NCBI GenBank assembly: GCA_015492755.1
Contig: WGEM01000483.1
Coordinates: 1-5,036, forward strand
Reading direction: 5' to 3'
DNA length: 5,036 nt
Source: Gemmatimonadota bacterium
GTDB taxonomy: Bacteria > Gemmatimonadota > Gemmatimonadetes > Longimicrobiales > Gaopeijiaceae
A program made the translations under genes and the position numbers. Position 1 is the first letter of the stretch. Every line of letters starts with the position of its first letter. Under the pieces are notes generated by a model that searched no databases, was not told the origin of the DNA, and was given only the letters and a program-made list of their open reading frames with translations. Below are positions 1 through 5,036 of this stretch, piece by piece.

Positions 1-2
1 AA

Positions 3-290
3 GAGACAGACGCCGTGGAGGCCCGCACCCACACGGGTGCGCGTGTCACGGTGCGACTGGCGCCCCCGGGCGCCCCGCGGGAGGTGGTGCTCCTGGGTGA
101 CTTCACGCTCTGGGAACCGGTGCCCATGCGCCGGGAGGGTGACGTGTGGACGGTGTCACTGGAGGTGCCCTACGGGACACATCACTTCGGGTTCCTCGTG
201 GACGGCGCCTGGTACGTCCCCGACGACGCGCCAGACCGGGTGGACGACGCGTGGGGTAGGATGAACGCAACGATGGTGATCGAACGATGA
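3..290 (+). CDS. Glycogen-binding (CBM48/AMPK1-type) domain protein, possibly 5'-partial
   Basis: The protein carries an immunoglobulin-like early-set carbohydrate-binding fold of the AMPK1_CBM/CBM48 kind. Landmarks in order, counted from the GTG at 15, are VVLLGDFTLWEPVPM (about residues 24-38), the DVWTVSLEVPYGTHHFGF strand pair (about 43-60), the VDGAWYVPDD turn, and a closing strand ending NATMVIER. The GDF-x-x-W and PYG-x-H-x-F-x-F-x-VDG-x-W pattern is the family signature. The frame is open to the window edge, so the true start may lie upstream; relatives in Gemmatimonadota-like genomes are often longer, with an N-terminal anti-sigma or membrane part. The GTG at 15 is an alternative, with a weak AAGAGA upstream that would give a 91-aa domain-only protein. 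The stop overlaps the next start as ATGA, implying translational coupling. The fold call is firm; ligand and role (glycan sensing or protein contact) are inferred. Confidence 0.8.
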   Translation, partial: ETDAVEARTHTGARVTVRLAPPGAPREVVLLGDFTLWEPVPMRREGDVWTVSLEVPYGTHHFGFLVDGAWYVPDDAPDRVDDAWGRMNATMVIER

Positions 291-979
291 ACAGGACACG
301 GATCTGGACGGCGCTGCTTCTCGTGTGCGTGAGCGGCTGGGGTGGGGGCGCGGCAGCCCAGGAATCGCCGGTGGAGAAGGCCCGGCGCACGCTACCTCCC
401 GAGGTGTTCGAGACGCTCACGCGGATGGCGGAGGAGGCGCAGGCGGAAGGCGTGCCCGCGGAGCCGCTCTACATCAAGGCGCTGGAAGGCGCGGCGAAGC
501 GCGTGCCTCCAGACCGGCTGGTGCCGGTGCTGCGGAGCTACGCGGATCGGCTGGGGATGGCGCGGCGCGCGCTGGGACCCGAAGCCCCGCCGTCGGTGGT
601 GGTGGCGGGCGCCGACGCACTGCAACGGGGCGTGGACGTCGACGCACTCCGCCGGCTGGCGGGTGAGGGACGCCACTCGCCGGTGGCGATGCTGGTGCTG
701 GCGGATCTGGTGGAGAGCGGCGTGCCCACCGACCGGGCGCTGGAGGTGGTACGGGAGGCGATGATGCGGCGCACCGCCGACGACCGCATGCTGGACATTC
801 CCGCACGGGTCCGGCGCCTCATGCGGGAAGGCCACACGGCGCGCGACGCCGCCGACCGCGTGCGCGACGCCATGCGGCGCCGGGGCGGAGGGCACGACAT
901 CGGCCCGCCGGTCCCCCCCGGCGCCGAGCCCGTCACCGGCGACCGCGCGCACGACACCCGGAGGCGCCGCGGCGGCTGA
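287..979 (+). CDS. Secreted alpha-helical repeat protein of unknown function
   Basis: This is a 230-aa protein not recognised as a named family. Residues 1-24 form a Sec signal peptide: basic MNRTR, a hydrophobic core (TALLLVCVSGW), then GGAAA with likely signal peptidase I cleavage between A24 and Q25. Cys15 is not a good lipobox because the residue before it is Val. The mature part is predicted mostly helical and rich in Ala, Arg and Val. It shows degenerate repeats of the form x-G-V-P-x-(D/E)-x-A-L-x-x-V-x-x-A, near residues 54-70 (EGVPAEP), 114-124 (RGVDVDAL), 144-159 (SGVPTDRAL) and 181-197 (EGHTARDAA). The tail from about 200 is Gly/Pro/Arg-rich and likely disordered. The start is fixed by the ATGA overlap with the glycogen-binding-domain gene, so the two are probably made together; a periplasmic or cell-surface partner role is inferred. 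Confidence is high for a real gene, low for function. Confidence 0.85.
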   Translation: MNRTRIWTALLLVCVSGWGGGAAAQESPVEKARRTLPPEVFETLTRMAEEAQAEGVPAEPLYIKALEGAAKRVPPDRLVPVLRSYADRLGMARRALGPEAPPSVVVAGADALQRGVDVDALRRLAGEGRHSPVAMLVLADLVESGVPTDRALEVVREAMMRRTADDRMLDIPARVRRLMREGHTARDAADRVRDAMRRRGGGHDIGPPVPPGAEPVTGDRAHDTRRRRGG

Positions 980-991
980 CGATCAGGCGCG

Positions 992-1005
992 GGCCCTCCC
1001 GGGCC
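992..1005 (+). other. Short GC hairpin in the gap between two plus-strand genes
   Basis: GGCCC (992-996) pairs with GGGCC (1001-1005) across a TCCC loop. No T-run follows, so it is a weak candidate for an attenuator or mRNA-stabilising hairpin between the secreted-protein and membrane-protein genes. In such GC-rich DNA, five-base stems are expected by chance. Confidence 0.2.
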
Positions 1006-1016
1006 GAGACTCCAGG

Positions 1017-1592
1017 GTGGACCCCGCCTGCCCCCGCGCCGCCATGGACCTCCCTCAGACCCCTGAAATCACCGTGCCCGACCAGGTGGCCCACCAGCTC
1101 CTGGAGCGGGCGCTCCACGCGCAGCTCCAGGTGCCGCGAGGCTCTGACGGCGCACCGCTGGCCGCACCCCAAGCGCCGGGGGGGGAGAGCCCCGGCGCCT
1201 CCGGCGCCCTCATCGTGGCGCTGGCGGTGGCGGCGGCGCTCCTGGTGGTGGGGCGGCGGCTCCGGAGGTCCGGCCGCCGGGCCAAATCCGGGCCCGCGGT
1301 GGAGCCGGACGCGCACTCGGACGCCGACGCCCCGGACGCCGGAGGCGAGGCGCCGCACCGCGCCGCCGGGGGCGGGCGGCGCCAGGCGCCCGCCCGCCGG
1401 GAGGCGCCCCGACGCACCGTGGCGCTCCCGCCGCACGTGGCGGAGATGATGGCGCGCATCGAGGCCCGCTCGGCGGCGGCCCGGGCGCAGGAAGGAGGAG
1501 CGTCCGCTCCCCCCGCCGTGGACGGGGCCGACGAACGCGACCCACCGGCCCCGGGCTCCGCCACGCCTCTGGACGTCTGGGTGGCAGACTAG
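1017..1592 (+). CDS. Single-pass membrane protein of unknown function
   Basis: This is a 191-aa protein with no recognised family. From the GTG start, residues 1-60 are a Pro/Ala/Gln-rich segment containing a short amphipathic stretch (about 22-38). Residues 63-79 (ALIVALAVAAALLVVG core) are a transmembrane helix, followed at once by the basic RRLRRSGRRAK, so the positive-inside rule puts the N-terminus outside and the C-terminus in the cytoplasm. Residues 85-135 are low complexity (Gly, Ala, Pro, Arg, Asp). An amphipathic helix, LPPHVAEMMARIEARSAAAR (about 137-156), precedes a disordered acidic tail ending WVAD. Codons are strongly G/C at third positions in this frame, which supports coding. 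GTG 1017 has a weak CCAGG just upstream; the in-frame ATG at 1044 (residue 10) has no visible Shine-Dalgarno and is the alternative. The 37-base gap from the preceding gene allows co-transcription. Opposite-strand frames are open here too, so some doubt remains. Confidence 0.6.
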   Translation: MDPACPRAAMDLPQTPEITVPDQVAHQLLERALHAQLQVPRGSDGAPLAAPQAPGGESPGASGALIVALAVAAALLVVGRRLRRSGRRAKSGPAVEPDAHSDADAPDAGGEAPHRAAGGGRRQAPARREAPRRTVALPPHVAEMMARIEARSAAARAQEGGASAPPAVDGADERDPPAPGSATPLDVWVAD

Positions 1593-1595
1593 GAG

Positions 1596-1609
1596 CCTGC
1601 CCTAGCAGG
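1596..1609. terminator. Possible bidirectional terminator hairpin between convergent genes
   Basis: CCTGC (1596-1600), loop CCTA, GCAGG (1605-1609) lies in the 23-base gap between the stop of the membrane-protein gene (1592) and the stop of thiC (1616, minus strand). A second weak pair, GGCGG (1611-1615) with CCGCC (1624-1628), overlaps the end of thiC. Neither strand has a T-run after the stem, so this is not a classic intrinsic terminator. Position is the main argument. Confidence 0.3.
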
Positions 1610-1615
1610 TGGCGG

Positions 1616-3613
<1,998 letters not shown>

Positions 3614-3618
3614 CCCGG

Positions 3619-3647
3619 AAGGTACCCCGCCGCGGGTCCGGGTTCCA
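3619..3647 (-). promoter_or_regulatory. Candidate thiC promoter
   Basis: On the minus strand a TANNNT-type -10, TACCTT (3624-3619), lies 17 bases after TGGAAC (3647-3642), a partial match to the -35 consensus. The predicted transcription start is about 3613-3612, at the first base of riboswitch helix P1. Both hexamers match only about half of the consensus, so the argument rests on spacing and on the fit to the RNA 5' end. Confidence 0.35.
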
Positions 3648-3664
3648 GGGAGGGGCGCCACGGC

Positions 3665-3682
3665 GCTGCACCCGGCTGCACC
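3665..3682. repeat. Direct repeat GCTGCACC x2 with 10-bp period
   Basis: GCTGCACC occurs at 3665-3672 and again at 3675-3682, one helical turn apart, in the divergent region between thiC and the nucleotidyltransferase cassette. The second copy covers the place where a -35 box for the plus-strand gene would sit. It may be an operator for a regulator binding one face of DNA, or chance in a GC-rich region. Confidence 0.35.
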
Positions 3683-3698
3683 GGCGGCCGTCGGGCGT

Positions 3699-3711
3699 TA
3701 GCTTTCGTTCA
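3699..3711 (+). promoter_or_regulatory. Candidate leaderless promoter -10 element
   Basis: TAGCTT (3699-3704) fits the TANNNT -10 pattern and ends exactly six bases before the ATG at 3711, so a transcript would begin at the start codon. No Shine-Dalgarno is present before this ATG, which agrees with a leaderless mRNA. No good -35 is seen; the GCTGCACC repeat occupies that position. Confidence 0.35.
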
Positions 3712-3929
3712 TGTCTGCGACGGATGGCACCGCACGCTCTGCGCTCACGCGCGCCCGCGTCTCCCGGCTGGGGGATCCCGACCCCGACGATCTGTCGGAC
3801 TCCACGACCCCCGCCGAGCGGGTCGAAATGGTTGCGGTCCTGACCCGCCGCATGTGGGAGCTGACGGGCAAGGCGCTTCCGACGTACTCCCGAGACCGGA
3901 TGCCCGTCCGGATCGTGCGGCCTCGGTGA
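3711..3929 (+). CDS. Small partner protein of nucleotidyltransferase cassette
   Basis: This 72-aa protein has no recognised name. Residues 1-33 are polar and probably flexible (Ser, Thr, Asp, Arg). Residues 34-52 (PAERVEMVAVLTRRMWELTG) form a likely amphipathic helix. The C-terminus, ALPTYSRDRMPVRIVRPR, is a basic motif recalled from small proteins encoded directly upstream of nucleotidyltransferase-fold genes. The ATG at 3711 is the first start after an in-frame TAG at 3699 and has no Shine-Dalgarno, so it may be translated from a leaderless mRNA. Its stop overlaps the next gene as GTGA, strong evidence for translational coupling and a shared function. By analogy with two-gene modules it may be the antitoxin or regulatory half, but that is inference from arrangement only. 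Confidence 0.75.
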   Translation: MSATDGTARSALTRARVSRLGDPDPDDLSDSTTPAERVEMVAVLTRRMWELTGKALPTYSRDRMPVRIVRPR

Positions 3930-4372
3930 CCGACGACTGGTTCGATTTCCTGGAGGCGCTCGCCCACGCCGGAGTCCGCTATCTCGTCGTGGGGGCGCAC
4001 GCCCTTGCCGTACACGGTGTACCCCGCGGTACCCAGGACCTCGACATCTGGATCGATCCTAGCCCCGAGAACGCCGATCGGGTGTGGCATGCCCTCCGTA
4101 TCTTCGGCGCACCTGCAGAAGCACTCGGGCTCACCCGGGACGATCTGACGACTCCGGACACGGTCATGCAGTTCGGCGTGCCACCATCGCGTGTCGATCT
4201 TCTTACGAGCTTGACAGGGATTTCGACGTTCGACGAGGCCTGGAACGGCCGGGAAGAACACCTCATTCGGGAGCTGCGGATCCCGTTCCTCGGCAGAGAT
4301 GCGTTGGTGGCCAATAAGCGGGCCACCGGGCGACTCAAGGACCTGGCCGACCTGGAAGCCCTCGGCGAGTAG
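3926..4372 (+). CDS. MNT/AbiEii-like nucleotidyltransferase-fold protein (DUF6036-type)
   Basis: This 148-aa protein has a minimal nucleotidyltransferase fold. The core motif lies at 23-43: GAHALAVHG, then PRGTQDLDIWI, with Asp38 and Asp40 as the D-x-D metal ligands. Asp91 in RVDLLT is a good third carboxylate. The glycine pair usual at the start of the motif is G-A here. The C-terminal block ANKRATGRLKDLADLEAL (129-146) is the K-x-x-x-G-R-x-K-D-x-x-D signature of AbiEii/DUF6036-like proteins. Such proteins transfer nucleotides to RNA or protein, and several act as toxins or antitoxins. The GTG start at 3926 overlaps the upstream stop (GTGA); the same frame is open far upstream only as a shadow of thiC. 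GC over 4141-4320 is about 60% by hand count against 75-78% in sampled flanking lines, suggesting transfer. Catalytic residues look intact, so an active enzyme is likely; substrate unknown. Confidence 0.85.
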   Translation: MTDDWFDFLEALAHAGVRYLVVGAHALAVHGVPRGTQDLDIWIDPSPENADRVWHALRIFGAPAEALGLTRDDLTTPDTVMQFGVPPSRVDLLTSLTGISTFDEAWNGREEHLIRELRIPFLGRDALVANKRATGRLKDLADLEALGE

Positions 4373-4384
4373 GGCCGCCCCTTC

Positions 4385-4405
4385 AGCCCTCCCCGGCGAA
4401 GGGCT
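4385..4405 (+). terminator. Possible terminator hairpin after the nucleotidyltransferase gene
   Basis: AGCCCT (4385-4390) pairs perfectly with AGGGCT (4400-4405) across a 9-base loop, 12 bases after the stop of the nucleotidyltransferase gene. AGGGC at 4371-4375 can compete for the same GCCCT. No T-run follows, so Rho-independent termination is doubtful, but the position before the next gene is right. Confidence 0.35.
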
Positions 4406-4484
4406 ACCCTGTGGAGGTACCGCGACGCGGCGCCCTGCGCCCCGGGTCGCAACGTCCGCTCACCTCCGCTCCAGACGGCTGCGC

Positions 4485-5036
4485 GTGCTCCGTAAGATCC
4501 GCCTCGCCTTCCGGGCGCTCCACCACCGCGACCTGCGCCTCTTCTTCGCAGGACAGAGCGTCTCGCTGGTGGGCACGTGGATGCAGCAGGTGGCCATGAG
4601 CTGGCTGGTCTACCGGATGACGGGCTCGGCGTTCGTCCTCGGGCTCATCGGCTTCTGCAGCCAGTTCCCCGGCTTCTTCATGGCGCCGGTGGCGGGGGCG
4701 CTGGCGGACCGCTGGAGCCGCTATCGGATGGTGGTGGCGGCGCAGACGGCGGCCATGCTGCAGGCCACCCTCCTGGCGGTGCTGGTGGTGGGGGGGTGGA
4801 TCCAGGTCTGGCATCTGGTGGTGCTGGCGCTGGCAGCGGGCGTCATCAATGGCATCGACGTACCGGCGCGGCAGTCACTCCTGGTGAAGCTGGTTGGGGG
4901 CACCGAGGATCTGCCCAACGCCATCGCGCTGAACTCCTCCATCTTCAACGCCGCCCGCCTGGTGGGACCGGCGCTGGCGGGGGTGCTCATCGCATGGATG
5001 GGAGAGGGTCCGGTCTTCGTCCTGAACGCGGTGAGC
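4485..5036 (+). CDS. MFS exporter, MFS_3/EntS-like, N-terminal part (runs off window)
   Basis: The first 184 codons of a major facilitator superfamily transporter are visible; the family is usually about 400-550 aa. The N-terminal block RDLRLFFAGQSVSLVGTWMQ (15-34) opens TM1 in the family of EntS and MFS_3 'secretion effector' proteins. TM2 is about 48-70. Motif A in loop 2-3 is GALADRWSRYR (71-81). TM3 is about 83-103 and TM4 about 106-126. GIDVPARQSLLVKLV and DLPNAIALNSSIFN (about 124-157) are typical of this subgroup, followed by GPALAG entering TM5-6. It is an inner-membrane proton-linked exporter; substrate cannot be told. GTG 4485 is chosen as the only sensible start giving the usual short basic N-terminus. 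The frame is open further upstream but lacks ATG or GTG. No clear Shine-Dalgarno is seen. It lies 112 bases after the preceding gene, so it is probably a separate unit. Confidence 0.9.
   Translation, partial: MLRKIRLAFRALHHRDLRLFFAGQSVSLVGTWMQQVAMSWLVYRMTGSAFVLGLIGFCSQFPGFFMAPVAGALADRWSRYRMVVAAQTAAMLQATLLAVLVVGGWIQVWHLVVLALAAGVINGIDVPARQSLLVKLVGGTEDLPNAIALNSSIFNAARLVGPALAGVLIAWMGEGPVFVLNAVS

Noticed and set aside
392..952. 186-aa minus-strand open frame opposite the secreted-protein gene
   Set aside because: The plus-strand frame has a signal peptide, repeats and an ATGA-coupled start; the minus frame is a His/Arg-rich shadow.
1055..1564. 169-aa minus-strand open frame opposite the membrane-protein gene
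   Set aside because: Its product is a Ser/Arg/Ala/Pro low-complexity sequence without domains, whereas the plus-strand frame gives a TM helix with a positive-inside flank and a coherent C-terminal helix. Some uncertainty remains.
3619..3711. Search for an insertion-sequence end or attachment site beside the low-GC cassette
   Set aside because: No terminal inverted repeats, target-site duplication or integrase gene is visible, so transfer is inferred from base composition only.
3698..4261. 187-aa minus-strand open frame over the nucleotidyltransferase cassette
   Set aside because: It overlaps two overlapping, well-supported plus-strand genes and shows no recognisable motif.
4411..4599. 62-aa plus-strand frame starting GTG 4411, just before a GGAGG
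   Set aside because: The GGAGG lies inside, not upstream of, this frame, the product is low-complexity, and it overlaps the MFS gene in another frame.

Overview
This is a GC-rich window (several lines counted by hand reach 75-78% GC). It holds six or seven protein genes and one strongly supported structured RNA. Gene style suggests a Gemmatimonadota-like soil or environmental bacterium: a short glycogen-binding-domain protein coupled to a secreted Ala/Arg-rich helical protein, very high GC, and an actinobacterial-style TPP aptamer with an extra stem. This is inference from gene style, not a search result.

Layout. Positions 3-290 (+) are the end, or possibly all, of a CBM48/AMPK-type glycogen-binding domain protein. 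Its stop overlaps (ATGA) the start of a secreted repeat-containing protein (287-979, +). After a 37-base gap comes a single-pass membrane protein of unknown role (1017-1592, +). Convergent to it on the minus strand is thiC (1616-3361), phosphomethylpyrimidine synthase. The 349 bases from 3362 to 3710 contain no gene but are dense with regulation: the thiC ribosome binding site with a possible occluding hairpin, a GC-rich hairpin, a TPP riboswitch aptamer (3466-3613, minus), a candidate thiC promoter just upstream of it, a 10-bp-period direct repeat, and a possible leaderless promoter for the next plus-strand gene.

Positions 3711-4372 (+) form a two-gene cassette: a 72-aa protein and a 148-aa nucleotidyltransferase-fold protein, overlapping by GTGA. 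Hand-counted GC of three lines inside the nucleotidyltransferase gene is about 60%, well below the flanks, which suggests acquisition. The pair has the architecture of toxin-antitoxin-like MNT modules, but function is not proven. From 4485 to the window end runs the N-terminal third to half of an MFS_3/EntS-type exporter.

How the parts work together: thiC is controlled by its own TPP riboswitch, probably through transcription starting at the base of helix P1 and translation control near the start codon. The first two genes look translationally coupled. The most unusual content is the small-protein/nucleotidyltransferase cassette and the divergent control region between it and thiC. No CRISPR array, tRNA, rRNA or insertion sequence was seen.
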